A stretch of DNA of 64,000 nt from Lyophyllum atratum. Taxonomy: Eukaryota; Basidiomycota; Agaricomycetes; Agaricales; Lyophyllaceae. This document shows positions 34,348 through 46,513 of the stretch, in pieces. Where the stretch lies: positions 434,001 to 498,000 of the forward strand of contig JACGCN010000036.1 of NCBI GenBank assembly GCA_014905825.1, read 5' to 3'. The position numbers and the translations under genes were made by a program. How positions within the stretch are numbered: the stretch's first letter is position 1; every line of letters begins with the position of its first letter. The notes beneath the pieces were generated by a model. The model saw only the letters and a list, made by a program, of their open reading frames with translations. It had not been told where the DNA came from and ran no database searches.

Positions 34348-35738
34348 TTATGAGACGGCCTCTATGGTTACTGTGGGATTACCTGAAGGACGGTTGAAAA
34401 GTGGGATGGTACGTAGGTTCTCGGGAGCAGGGCCTTGAGATTCCAACTGCTTTCGCCCTCGGTCGGTCTGTACAGAGAATGGTATTAGTCATGAGCAATG
34501 TAAGGCGACAGGACATACAATTCCAGCATTAGCCATACCGCGCTCAAGACCTTCGAGTAGGGTGCATGCTTTACATAGGTCGTTACTCGAGATGTACCCA
34601 CATCGCTGGCATGTCTCTGCACTACCCGTCAGAGGTTATTTCATCGGAGCAGTTGAAAAAGGACTGACGTTGAACACGCTGCGTAGCCTTCACCTCCTCT
34701 CGGACCTCGAAAGCTTCACCGGAATGGATGATGTCTATAATGGCGCTTGGTCGGGCTGCTTCCAATTCCTTGAGAAATACCCGCGCATGTCCTCTATAGG
34801 CGTCAGGAGAATATATACACTCCGTTGAGAAATAATCGAGTTTCTTGAAGTAGGCATACCTTAAAAAGACAGACATCCGGGGTGAGAAATTAGTCAACCG
34901 TGTAGGCCGGGAGAAAACCTACATGACGATTTCCTTCTCGTATGCGTACTTGAAAGGTTTGGATCGCTTGATGGTATCCTCACCTTGGGTGCAGATCGCT
35001 GTACACCGTCCTAATCTCGCGATGTCGCCCCGCATGACTAGATTCGCATAATGTATGAGGAATTTTCGCGCAAAGGTTCACAAAACGCACTGTTCATTAA
35101 GACGGTTTCGGCAATGTCGTCTGCATTGTGGCCCGTCACTATATGATCAACATTCAACATTGCAGCCCCTCGATCGAGCGCCTGCCGCCTAAAGACGCCG
35201 CAGAAAGTGCAGTTATTCTTTCTTCCTACTTGAGATACGATAGCATCCATAGTCCATCCATAAAGTTCGTCGTATGATAGGATCTTGAGTGGCATGTCAT
35301 ATTGCTGCTGATTTCGTTTGACCGTCTGATTGAGAGGGTGGGATTAGCAATCAACACCCAGGATGAGCGATTAAACGAACCTCTAGCGAGTCGTCTCTAT
35401 ACCCGGTGATACCCTCATCGATCGAGAGCAAGAAAAGGTCCAGGCCGTATTCATATCTCTCATTGAGCGTCTTCATGACATGGGCCAGTACCGTAGAATC
35501 TGCGAGCCTCCCATCAGAGAAATGTTCTACCGATCAACACTGGAACTAAACCTTTTCCTCCAGATGCTCCAATCGCTACTCTGTCCCCTGGTTGGAATAA
35601 CTTGGATTGGGTGATTGTGTTGTGAACTTCAGTCTCGAAAACGTAGAAAAAGCATTCTCGGCATATTTGCTGCCCGGTCTTCGGGCGTTTGAGCATGGCT
35701 TTTGCATTTTCACAAAGGGCGCAGATTCGCGGAGCCAT
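34348..35738 (-). CDS. NCS6: cytoplasmic tRNA 2-thiolation protein 1 (CTU1/Ncs6)
   Basis: This is the tRNA thiolase that, with Ncs2/CTU2 and the Urm1 sulphur relay, adds sulphur to wobble U34 of Lys, Glu and Gln tRNAs in the cytosol. The start is the ATG at 35738 ([16 protein letters not shown]). The N-terminal zinc motif CALC...CREC is present. The ATP-binding PP-loop SGGKDS is split by an intron (ASGGK then [16 protein letters not shown]). Next come [76 protein letters not shown] and a C-terminal zinc motif [16 protein letters not shown]. The last exon ends [10 protein letters not shown] at 34348. All catalytic landmarks are intact. Confidence 0.95.
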
Positions 35739-37143
35739 GTTGCGTCCGATGGTGAGCGTTGTCTAGCAGTGTACAAGCCCTTCGTACCACTGCCAGAAAA
35801 GAAATTTCCTGACTCGTGTTGATGCTTGTTTCTACCTTCGTTAATCTAATCTTATCGGTTGTCAGTCACGCCACTCTTACCCGCGAGAAGTTTGCCGACC
35901 TCTCCCGTCTGACAAGCCAGAACTTCCCCCCCTCCATGCAGCTAAATTCTCTGCGCCCTTGTGGTCTCGAAACGATCGAAGCATGACCATTCAGATTCAT
36001 GGCAGACCTAAAAGCGACGAACACGACCTGGATTCGGTTGCTACCCCCAACGAGTGATAGTGATATTACTCGTGGTAGACGCCCGACGAGGAACGTGGTG
36101 AAGATATACAGGGGCGGCGTACTGGCAACTCGGGTCGGTCAGGGACCGACGAAATACATCGCCCGTCGACAGTGTAGATCTCCCATCACTAAGACAAGTG
36201 CGCATTACATTCGTATCCCAATGCTTTAACAGGGACCGCCTTACCCGTGTCTCTGTCTGAATCTCTCACGACGGCTACGTCGGTCCAATCCACACTCTAA
36301 AAACTCACGCGACGTCCATGTGGCCGTGTGTGGAACTAAGGAACGTCGTAGCTCTGTGTAGATCATCGTTCCTGGGTTGAGACAAGCAGGACCGTGAACC
36401 CACTCCACACCCGCCGAAACGTTTATGCTGTTTTTCTCATCGACAGCTGGTAGTGAGTAAACCGAACATTATCTCTGAGTTTGGCTGGCAGATTCTAACC
36501 CAGCTGCAGTGTACACCCAGGCCAGGAGACATCGAGGCTGCAACGAGCATACAGATAATCCATACCCTACCAGACTGAGATTTGGTACCGTATGCGGACA
36601 GAAAACTCGGCCTCAGGTCTGGACCAATGTTGTTCCAGATGGCAAGAAATGAACAATCCGATGTTAGTGAAGACGACACTTGAACTTGCTTTGGGGTATA
36701 CTTCTGGAAGGGCTCAGTTCTTGACGTCCCTGACCCGCTTGCGTGCATCATTATCGTTATCATTATCACTATCACTGAACCGAGAGAACTAGCCATGACA
36801 GATACTGCCAGAATAGACGCTTTGAGATCTATCCTCGTGGAACGTCAATCGCCTCCCAGTTCCATGACATCAGGGCATCAGGGGAGACCTAATCTGTTTC
36901 GGTGTCGTCGCGTCCAACATCACATTCACATACCCCAAGTCAACTCCCCTGAACCCACATCAAGTCGACGACTGCGACTATCTTCATATTTCCTTGAAGT
37001 ATGCCATGCAGACTAGCCGAGCTAGGCGTCGACTATATAATGCCCTTGCGAATGACCTCCAGGATATCATCTGCATTGAGCACATCAGCTCTCCCCACTT
37101 CTCATCTCTCACTTCGCTCACAGTAATTCATCGACTCATTACG
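35739..37143. other. divergent intergenic region between CTU1 and the GMC gene
   Basis: 1.4 kb containing both promoters. The sequence near 36750-36776 is a short (TTATCA)-like run. A TATA-like TATATAA at 37033-37039 lies about 105 bp before the GMC start. The small open frames at 35999, 36437 and 36795 have no motif support. Confidence 0.4.
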
Positions 37144-39762
37144 ATGGTGGCCTTCACCCCGTCGTTCACCGCTCTAGTTGCCGTAGCTGCCGCCTTAGTC
37201 CGACATGCACAAGCTGCAGTACCACCTACTACTACCACCGACTACCTGATCGTTGGAGGCGGAACTGCTGGTCAGTACATCCCCTCTACAGAAGAGAAAC
37301 GCAACTAAAAAATCGTATCATAGGCCTTGTTTTGGCGAACCGCCTTAGCGAGGACCCTAAAGTCAAGGTGCTCGTGCTTGAAGGTGGTGGAGATGGTCTG
37401 GGGAAGTACGTAGCATTCCCAAACGTCTTCAATGTGCAACAACTGATGGACTGGCTGCAGTAAAAACATCAGCGACTTCAAGCTCGTCGGGGCCGCGTGG
37501 GGAACAGATATCGATTGGCAATTCCCCACCCAGCCCCTCAAATATGCTAACAACCGCGTATTGACACCAGGGCCTCGTGGAAAGGTTCTAGGGTACGCAG
37601 ATAGCCATTTATGGATATCCTTCTCAGACTGACCTATATGATCCACAGAGGCTCATCGTCTATCAATGGTGAATATTGTCCAGTCCTCGTCTTTCCAGAT
37701 TTTTTCTCAAATCTATTTCAGGTGATGTATTTGACCGAGGAGATGCTCGCGAATACAATGAATGGGAGGCTCTCGGCAACCCCGGATGGTGAATTGGCTT
37801 CTTCCTGTGCTTGATTTGAGACTGACACTAAGGATTACATAGGAACTTCGACACGCTCTTTGCTGCTGGCAAGAAATCTGAGCAGTTCTACGCGCCCAAA
37901 CCGACAGATAACATCAACTATGTTCTCGAACACCATGGGGTGAATGGAATGGTTCCCACTTCGTACTCTGCCGCTTCACCACCGTGAGTACTGTTTTCCA
38001 TCGTCATCATTGTAGACTCACCCAGTCCGCACCTAGCATCCACGATGCTATTATCGAATCAGTGGTCAATGCTGGCGGTTTCCGATCCCCTGATCTGGAG
38101 GGTGGTAACGCCACCGGCATTGCGCACGTCACCAATGCTCGACTTCCCTCAAACGAGACTCGATCCACTTCAGTGAGCTCAACTCCCTCCTTACTTCTTT
38201 GAATTCTTGCTAATCTATGACTTTACCAAAGGCTACTGCGTATTGTGAGTTGTGAGAACAATCGATGGCGAATCATAACACTGACCATCTTGCGTAGATT
38301 TCCCCTACTCCTACCGTCCTAATTTCCAAGTAATCCTTCACGCTACGGCCACCAAAATCCTGTGGAGTTCTACTGCCAAAGAGAATGCCATCGCTAGCGG
38401 CGTCGAGTACGTCGATCAGGACGGAGTGACGCGCTCGGCTGTGAGTCTTTTACGCCTTCTTACCCACCCATACTTTGCCATTAACATTTTCGCCACAGAC
38501 CGCTAAGACCATCGTGCTGTCAGCTGGAACATGGGGCACACCACCTATCCTCGAGCGGTCCGGTGTCGGAAATGCGAAACTCCTTACTCCCCTCGGCATC
38601 AAGAGCGTCGTCGACCTGCCCGGTGTTGGTGAGAACTTGAGTGAACGTACGTCAGGCTCCGTGATATGCGCGCTATCTCATAATTCACCGCATCGTTCTT
38701 AGAAACCCTCGTCCCCATGCAGTGGCAGCTCAACTCAAGCCTACCACTCGGCACCACGCCTTTCATGCTCAATGGTACGTAATTTCTTTGTCCATCCACC
38801 TCGTGCCCAGAATCAAACGGTGGAAAACGCAGTCGAGTCGGTTCAGACAACAGTGGGACCCAGCGGTATCGCCACAGCTCAGTCACTCCTTAGCACAAAG
38901 CCTCCAGGCTTGAGCGACGCCCTCTACGCATCTTCGAAGAGACTGTTCAACGACAAGACTACCTGGGTCGAAGACTACATTGCGGTTGCCACTCCTCCTG
39001 AAGGCCCTTCAGTCCTCGTTATGTATCCCGTCAACCTTCGCCCATTGTCTAGAGGCTCAGTCGTGAGTTTTCAACTGCCGGAAGACATAATCGTTCGCTC
39101 TAATGCCTTTAACCTTCACAGCACATCGTTTCTTCAAAAGGAACAGAATACCCGAAGATCGAGTACAACTTCTTCCAAGACCCCTTTGATTTAGTATGTT
39201 GTGATGCTCCAGAAGATCGAGCTGTCTCTGATTCGTCCCACAGTGGTTGATGGCCTCTGGATGTGCACGCGCCCAGAAGATCGCTTCCACTCCTCCTCTT
39301 TCCAACTGGATCGCTGGCAAGTCATCTTATAGACCTTATATTACGTCGTCGTTAGTAACATCTGCATTCTCTAATAGCCCCGGTCGCACCTGCTGCGGGT
39401 GTCACCAGCATTGAAGCTTTACAGGACTATGTTCGCGCTAATGCAGCTCAGACCAACCATATCATCGGAACAGCCCTGATGGGTACGTTGACATCGCCTT
39501 GTTTCTATTGCGTCCGCTCATCGTATCTCTCGTACTGTAGGACCACGTAAAGACGGGGGTGTTGTTGACCCCAAACTCAAAGTCTATGGCACGAATAACG
39601 TTTACGTTGTCGATGCCTCCGTCATCCCCGTCGAGCCTGCAGCCCATTTACAGGTATGTGTACACCTGCCAGTATCTTAGAAGCAGAACATCTGACACAT
39701 TCTCTCTGCAGGGGACGGTCTACGCTTTCGCTGAGCGTGCTGCTGAACTCTTCAAGTCATAA
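37144..39762 (+). CDS. secreted GMC oxidoreductase (aryl-alcohol oxidase-like)
   Basis: A multi-exon gene of about 590 residues. The ATG at 37144 starts a signal peptide (MVAFTPSFTALVAVAAALV, cut near HAQA). The FAD-binding motif is DYLIVGGGTAG, and the next exon continues LVLANRLSEDPKVKVLVLEGG. GMC signature regions include the block ending GPRGKVLGGSSSING, then YNEWEALGNPGW, AKTIVLSAGTWGTPPILERS and VVDLPGVGENLSE. The C-terminal active-site pair is present: NHIIGTALMGP carries the first His and AAHLQGTVYA the second. These secreted flavoenzymes oxidise alcohols and deliver H2O2 to lignin-attacking peroxidases. The substrate is not readable. Introns are 50-60 bp; the joins around 39190-39380 are the least sure. 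Confidence 0.93.
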
Positions 39763-40641
39763 ACACTTGTTGAGTGCAATCATGCTTGTTGACGAAGTGT
39801 GATACTACACTCAGCACTGACACGCAGCTAACATGAATATGTATATTTCGACTTAGCAGGAGCTAGTTTCTTCATTCACCTCCGCGATGGGCATCTACTC
39901 AATATTCTATTCACCCCACTAGTATCACCCACTGGATACCTCTCCTTTAATTATCTTTCCAATCGTATCGACTGTATTATCATTTATTAGACACAAATCA
40001 CAATCTCTCATTCATCCACAACGGATCTAACTAAGATCTTGAGCCTTTCTGCGCCGTCCTCCTTTGCTTTGGGCGATTATTGATATGAGCCAGTGCGCCA
40101 CAGCCTTTAGGAACCTATTTTTAATCTGCGGATCACCACGAATGCCAGCAACCATGGTCAATGCAAGTGCCTACTAATATACGCCGATTGATGCCTTCAA
40201 TATCGTACGGCTGGAAACAACGAGGACAAAGCATTTTGCAATCATAAGCATCATGCGGCTTGCCACGTTTGGTCCTGGCGCCACTGCTCCGCAATCGTCT
40301 GATTCATAGCGCATGTGATCTCATTGGGCTAGTCTGCCGTGCCGCGCCTGCAGGCCTGAACATTGGCGTCAATCGATGACCAAGGCCAAATTGGTTCGGA
40401 GCAGTCAGGGGAAGGACAGCGAGACGCGCGTCACAGCTTTTCTTAAGCTGGCAAAGGGACCACATACGCTCGACTTAACATAGCATTATTGCCGAAGAAT
40501 AGGCTTTCTGGCAGACTTTGGGTCTTGCTAGGGCAACATCCGAAGGTTCTAGGTGTGCAAAAAGGTGTCATTCTGAGGCTAATGAAGCAGATAGCCATGG
40601 GGTATCAAATCGTATGAAGAGTCGCCGTTCGGATCGAAAGT
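39763..40641. other. convergent intergenic region
   Basis: About 880 bp between the stops of the GMC gene and the first CFEM-like gene. No gene, tRNA or repeat was recognised. Confidence 0.4.
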
Positions 40642-41272
40642 TCAAGCCAAAGCGACGATGGCTCCAAACGCAGCTGCTGCAAATGCTCCGGCACTCATAG
40701 CCGCAGAGTGCGCGGCACCGTTGCCTTTCGAATCAGCACCCTTCGCTGAGACGGTGACCTGCTTGACGGGCGTTCCGGCGGACTTGCAGGCGCTGACCAT
40801 TTCTGTAGTCCTATGAATATCGAGGGAAAACAATAGGAAACGATGCAACATACGATCAATAACGTTCTGGGCAGTCGCCACGTCAACGCCGGAGCCAGCG
40901 ATAGCGACACCGCAGCTAAGACACTTGCCCATGGAGGAAACGAGGGAATCCTTGCAGATACATTCTACAGTCGTGCAACCCTGCAGAAGGTAAACATATC
41001 AAATCCTGTGGTGACCGACGGTAGAGAGATAGTGACTTACGACGAGTCCGTCGCTAACCGCTTGGCAGTCAGGTTTACATTGCGCTGGAATGTTGCTCGT
41101 ATCAATGGGCTGGATCTGACGCGTCAAAAGGCCATGGATCATGTCAGACGGTGCCGGGTTCGCCAAAGCTAAACAGGTGGGAGTCCAGGTTTTGTTCAGG
41201 ATCAGGAAGAATTAGCATACCAGACGAAGCAAAGAGCGCGGCAGCAGAAAGAATGTGAAGGAGAGCAACCAT
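40642..41272 (-). CDS. CFEM-like small secreted eight-cysteine protein, paralog a
   Basis: Four exons join without stops into about 155 residues. The ATG at 41272 begins the signal peptide MVALLHILSAAALFASS; the next exon continues ALANPAPSDMIHGLLTRQ. Eight cysteines follow the order C-x3-C, C-x4-C-x-C, C-x2-C and a last C, visible in QCKPDCQ, GCTTVECIC, GKCLSCG and VSACKSAG. The C-terminal AHSAAMSAGAFAAAAFGAIV ends in a hydrophobic GPI-type signal. The spacing is close to the CFEM domain, known from fungal surface proteins involved in heme/iron uptake, adhesion or host interaction; C-x2-C is shorter than the usual C-x3/4-C, so I call it CFEM-like. Intron phases (1, 0, 1) are shared with its neighbours. 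Confidence 0.82.
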
Positions 41273-42544
41273 GTTGAAACGAGTAGAGTGACAAACAAGG
41301 TGCGATGGGGTTCTTTAAAAGAATGAAGGAGGCTCTGCAAACAGAGCAATGTACGGGATGTGAGGGGATGCTTTGCGGCCGCTCACCATTTTGTATTTAA
41401 CTATGTTGCCACGGCCCACAATCAGTTTATCCCTGCATTTAATTAGCAGACCGGCACATGTGGCTGTCCCGCTCAGGATGAATTTTAATAACGACTTTTG
41501 AGCTTCCAAAAGACCCTCAGAGGACGGGAATTGACGACCATGTTCTCGCCATCCACGCGTTGAGTCCCAACGATGTCTTACACGTCGTCAACGTAGTCTT
41601 TTCGCATAGCAGCACTGAAAGTTTTAGGGATTCAAGACTTGATAGACATCGATCTTACCCACATTCAGGGACAAAGACTTCGTCCCGCAAACCTCGAGGC
41701 TATGGGCGTCTTTTTGAAACCATCAAACGCAGATCCTCCTGACAGTGGGCGGTGATGGCATAAGTTGAGAAAGTTTCCAAGAATCATCATGACCAGCCAT
41801 GTTGTCCCGAGCAGATTGTGTCGCAGTGGCCAAGTCTTATAGCATCTGACCTGAGAGCATGGTACATAAGGTGAATCAGGATTGACCAGACAATGCCAGT
41901 AGCGAGTTGAGGCGTAAAAGAAGGGAGTACTTTTCAAGTAACTCATGGGTGGCAAAAGGCGGTACGGTACGAACAGTAGCGATTCCGATTCGAGATTTGA
42001 TCATTGTCAATGCCAAGCCTAAATTTTGCGTGACGCGATGGTCTATTATTAGACTCATCCCGTTAAACCACTGGACTACCTCGAAGTTCAATTCTTGTCC
42101 AGTCTCAGTGATTCCACGTTATGTGAAGGCTTTTCACCTATTCCCAATGCTGAGAATAGGAATGACGTAAGCGGATATCCAGCGCGCTAGGAATCTTTGG
42201 TGGTAAGCTTTTGAAAGGAGCAGTGTTGGCGACTCTGTCAGGTTTCTATCTTAATTAGTTTTGACCACCTCGCTTCGTATGTACCCCGACGGCGAAGTCG
42301 ATGCATCTATGTTAGGCGGCAACTTGACACAGGTTTACGAATCCAATCTAGGCAACGGACAAAAGAGGGCCTTATAAGAGGAATGTTAATCAGTCATTGT
42401 GGCATGTTTAAGTCTATGCGTTCGATGTCTCTGAAAGCTCGATAACCCACTCAGCTGATCGTGAATGGCTGTCACAGCCTTATTGTACAATGAATTCTCC
42501 ACAAATACTTTACAACAGCTCTCCGTCAGCAGTGGAACTCAGGC
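41273..42544. other. intergenic region within the CFEM-like array
   Basis: 1.27 kb between paralogs a and b. It includes the promoter of paralog a, just right of 41272. No further Cys-rich exon was found on either strand. Confidence 0.4.
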
Positions 42545-43339
42545 CTATGTAAATATCGCTGCAAGTATCGTAACAGCGAGGGCTCCGATGTTCATGGCTC
42601 CTGGGCGGACAGCACCATTCTTCTTCGCTAAATTGTCACTTCCGGTAGCATCAGTGACCTGGGTGTTCGCAGCATTCACAGGATCCGTGTTTTCTCCATT
42701 ATTGCCCCCTGAAGAGGATGACGTTGAGATCTTTCATAAAGCAGACTGGCATAAAACTTGATCCTTACCTTCATCATCTATAGAGCTGTTGCAGATATCG
42801 AGGAAGACTGGATGAAATATCGTTAGTATAGTATTCAAGCAGGATAGGAAGGCTGAATCATAAACGTACAGTTGACCGCGTTGCGTGAAGCCGCCTCTCT
42901 TTCTATATCTGACTGTGGAGTCGTGAATCCACAAGTGAGGCAACTCGACAACGCCTCGTTTTCCTTGTTATCACAGACACAGGCATCGTCCTTACAAATC
43001 TGAGAGGTAAAATTCAGATATCTATTCGGGCACAAAGTAAGAATATGCTATACGCACCGAGACTATATCGCTAGCGGCTTGACATTGAGTTCGACACTCC
43101 GGATGTACCTTGTTGAGGTCGAAAAGCCCGACAATCTGCGAGCTCTGGCGGCTTCGAAAAGTGCGGAGTTGTTCCGCTGGCACTGGCGCCAGCACCGGGT
43201 TTGCGGAAGCTGGAGATTGAGACGGGTTGTGAGTGTTGAGGTTCGAGAAACGATAGGTATAGATTTCAAACATGCCAGAGAGTGACGCCTGGAGAATGAA
43301 GGCGCAGGCAGAAAAAATGATACGAAAGAAGGCAACCAT
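42545..43339 (-). CDS. CFEM-like small secreted protein, paralog b
   Basis: The ATG at 43339 starts MVAFFRIIFSACAFILQASLS. The Cys pattern matches the other members: ECRTQCQ, ICKDDACVCD, SSCLTCG and DICNSS, with about 24 residues before the last Cys. The last exon gives a Ser/Asn/Gly linker and ends with MNIGALAVTILAAIFT, a GPI-type signal. Splicing of the final intron fits best with the acceptor TCTTCAG at about 42717, which keeps the frame. A segment after the signal peptide, from GCATGT to CTCCAG, could be a GC-AG intron, as intron 1 of the paralogs falls there, or it may be translated since it stays in frame. Confidence 0.78.
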
Positions 43340-43665
43340 AATACGAAATAGCGGAAGGTCAGAACAAGGGGAAGCGCAGCTTCAAGTGGAGCCGAGACAA
43401 GGCTCTGGGACCGGAGAGCAGGGGAAGTGACTGAAGGAAACTGGGGATGTGTGTTTGACGATGAAGACCCCCGGTTTAATGTACGCTGTCGATCACCAAG
43501 TGGACCCAATCTGAAGCTGATAGATAGATGCCATTCATCGTTGCCGTCCCACTTGTTGCTAATGTAGCTTGTTCAGTGCTGACATGGCGTTAGTGGGAAG
43601 AAGGTCAAATGTCCGAACACCGCAAGCAGCTACTGCGTGTTCGACGGTCAGTGTATTACCAGAAA
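43340..43665. other. intergenic region within the CFEM-like array
   Basis: Promoter side of paralog b; nothing else supported. Confidence 0.35.
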
Positions 43666-43784
43666 TTATTTTGTAGAAGAGGGTGAGCCAGCACTCGAGG
43701 AACGAATCGTTGAATAGCAATCATAAAACTGACATGATGACATCAGTTCTCTGCAGTGGCCTCGTCGCATGAAGATACCCATGA

Positions 43785-43927
43785 CATCCACATCACAGTC
43801 GGGAGGCTGCACCCTACCATCGCCAAGTGAAGTGTCTTGTAGACTGTATTCATCTATGACATCCAATGACAGTCGGAAGGTTGCACTTCAGTCTCCTAGT
43901 ATCGCCAAGTGAGGTGTCTTGAAGACT
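43785..43927. repeat. direct tandem duplication, about 70-bp unit
   Basis: Two adjacent copies: 43785-43848 (GACATCCACATCACAGTCGG to TGTCTTGTAGACT) and 43858-43927 (GACATCCAATGACAGTCGGA to TGTCTTGAAGACT). They differ by substitutions and a few small indels. The right-hand copy overlaps the degenerate 3' end of paralog c. Confidence 0.8.
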
Positions 43928-44374
43928 TTATTGCCAAGGCGTCGGATGATACACAGCTGAAATCGAATTTTAAGCCTACGGCGGCAACGCTGCAAGTGGA
44001 TCGGAGGATGAGTGAAGCGAGCAAGATACACGAGGCTTGACAGAAGCATTTGAAGGGGTGAGATTCTATTGACGTGATAACTTACAGATACTTTATCGTT
44101 AATATCTTGACAGGATGATTTACATTGCTGGGGGACACCGTCCATTTCGACATGTGGGTAAGTTGCTGAGGTTTGGCGCTTGAGCAAGCCATGGAGCACC
44201 GAGTCAATCGATATGGGGGCAGGTGATGGTTTTGGGCTCGCTGGAACTGGTGCATAGAGATTCAGAGAAGGGAAATAAGTTACAGCATACAATTCTGAAG
44301 TTTTGACACCCACCAGGAAGCGTAGCAAATATTACTGCAGCAAATGCGGAAAAAATGTGAAGCACAGCGACCAT
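43888..44374 (-). pseudogene. truncated CFEM-like gene, paralog c
   Basis: The 5' half is a good member of the array. The ATG at 44374 opens a signal peptide MVAVLHIFSAFAAVIFATLP, an intron sits in the usual place, and the second exon carries SIDSVLHGLLKRQ and the first cysteine pair QQCKSSCQDINDKVS before a good GTAAGT donor. Downstream, none of the expected C-x4-C-x-C and C-x2-C exons can be found. Instead there is a basic frame (RCRRRLKIRF) ending within a tandem duplication. I infer loss of the 3' half. A short secreted peptide could still be made. Confidence 0.65.
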
Positions 44375-45242
44375 ATTGGGAGATAAGTCGCAAAACGTTC
44401 AGAGTAAATGTAAGTGGAGCGCCGGGAGCTCGAAGGCAGTAGCAGAAACTCCTGACTTCGGTGGTATCAGATGACGCGATGAAAAGTCTCAAGAACTTGA
44501 AGAAGAGCGATGAGCGGCGCCAGTTGAGCTCGAGGCTCACTGGTATGGTAGGCACCGCATGGTCTTGATCAAACCTCGGCGACTTGTGGATGATGGCAAT
44601 GCCGATGCGGGTGTTGTGCTTACCGTCTGGGGTCCAAGAGCAAGATCCCGAAGGCAATCTGTACCACAGTTCGACCCAGGAGAGCTCATCATGCGCTGCG
44701 CCACTACCACGAATTGACTCGCTATGTTAGCGTCGTTGAAAGGAATGCGGGAGTCTGACAGTTTGACAGCCTTTCATCAAAGTCGACTGATGAAGACATC
44801 AAGGTCTGTCAGATACATCCGTACTAGGATGGAGATTCACGCCACGGGCGTTCGTGGCCGTGGCACAATGCCTCACGAGTTCGATTTCGGCTGTGCAATA
44901 GAGAAAGACCTGTCAAAGTCACTTGATACCATCCTGGTTTCATGCGGACATACCTAAAAGCTAGACCGACTGAAGTGCCAGGGGTTGTCAAACGATTCGC
45001 AAAGTCATTGAACAGTTCAGAGATGTACGAGGTCCGAGGAAGACGTGTGTAGGGAGCTGTAGGGAGACGACGCAGAACTCTGTCGTGTATCATCAGCAGC
45101 TCAAGACGTTGCGAAGCACAGGATCATTCAAGATTCGATCAGATTTGATCACTCAGAAAGATCAATGAAGTTGTGGTACAGTCCGCAATGTCACATTAGA
45201 TCGTGCATAAGATAGCGAGCGTTGTGAGTCGTATAGAAATGT
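44375..45242. other. intergenic region within the CFEM-like array
   Basis: About 870 bp containing the promoter of the truncated paralog and the 3' flank of paralog d. Open frames here lack a signal peptide or the Cys pattern. Confidence 0.35.
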
Positions 45243-45874
45243 TCAAGCCAACGCGAGGACGCTTCCAAAAGCCACAACAGCGAGGGACCCGACGCTCATA
45301 GCCGCCAGACGCGCACCGCCATTCTTCTTAGCTGAGACAGTGATAGACTTCACGGGAGTTCCGGCAGCTTTACAACCATCGACAAGTTCTGCGGTGACAA
45401 GCCACTGTCAGACACGACGGCAAGAAGACATTTGGGCAGAACATACGATCGACAACGGTCTGGGCGGTCTTGACATCACTGGCACTGGCCTTCGATATTC
45501 CAGCAGCGCAGTCGAAGCATTTGCTAATGCCATCCATATTGGAGTCGGTGCAGATGCATGTAGTGTCTGCGCATCCCTATGTGGGGGTTAGATTCTGCAT
45601 TGACGGTCCTGAGAGGAAGGACAACGTACGCTAAGAGTTTGGATGACGGTGCAGCTACTTTTGCATTGCTCGGGAATCGCGCCCTGGTCGATAGGTGATG
45701 TCTGGCGGGCGAGGAGACCGTGAAGAACATCAGCCGGGGCGGGGTTCGCAAGGACTAAAAGTGGCGAGAATCAGATATGGCGATGAGGTTGCCCCATAAA
45801 AGTGCTAGCGTACCTTGGACCGACATCAACAAGCTAGGGACGACAACAGACAGGAAGCGAAGGAGAGCGACCAT
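45243..45874 (-). CDS. CFEM-like small secreted protein, paralog d
   Basis: Closest relative of paralog a. The ATG at 45874 begins MVALLRFLSVVVPSLLMSVQ; exon 2 continues VLANPAPADVLHGLLARQ. Cysteines are in EQCKSSCTV, GCADTTCICTD, SKCFDCAAG and VDGCKAAG, again C-x3-C, C-x4-C-x-C, C-x2-C, C. The tail AKKNGGARLAAMSVGSLAVV and its continuation to TGA at 45243 form a GPI-type signal. Four exons with intron phases 1, 0, 1 match paralog a exactly. A Kex2-like dibasic site is not obvious, but an (L)ARQ motif precedes the Cys domain, as LTRQ and LKRQ do in a and c. Confidence 0.84.
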
Positions 45875-46513
45875 GATGAGTTAATGGTTGTGAAAGCGAA
45901 GCTGTGAATGGAAAGAATGTAAAAGGGTCCTGAACCAAGAAAAAGGGCTGTGATGATCTGTTAAAGCTTTATGCCCCGGCTTTTAAGTGGTTGGCGCCAG
46001 CAAATGATGAGCGCCGAAAGTGCCTCGCGCGAGGCCAACAGCACAGCCTGTGTCGTGATCCGCCTTCCTTCCGACAGGTACGGGCTCTTACGGGCAGGGG
46101 AAGGCGTCGTTTCCATCACAGCCTAGTACAAGAGTAGAGCAGAATCATAAGATACTTGTCATATGTCCATTATATCGATGCCATCATGCAATTCAGTACG
46201 GCCAAAGGCGGGCTAAAATCTTATGTAGTATCAATTGGACGCAAGACCTGCCAAGCAGCCAAACTGACCATCATCATGGCGACGAGGTATGTAGTGAGCC
46301 ATAAATCAATTAGACTAGGATTGGAATGTGATAAGGGACTGCAAGGTGATTGGGGCAGCTGCACTTGAGCTTGAATTCGGAGGAGGTCAACCGCAGGTCA
46401 GAGGAGTTCAAGTTGCGTCACAAACACGAGTGTGACATTGGACGCGTCAAACACGTGCCTCAGGCTGGGGCCACTCCACTACCAACCACCACGACGCGCA
46501 TGCCGAGATCACT
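45875..46513. other. divergent promoter region
   Basis: Between paralog d (minus) and the uncharacterised gene at 46514 (plus). TTTATG and TTTTAAG runs are found near 45967-45985. No gene is supported. Confidence 0.4.

Noticed and set aside
36750..36776. Short (TTATCA)-like run, and a similar one near 15096
   Set aside because: Both are brief imperfect microsatellites with no sign of function.
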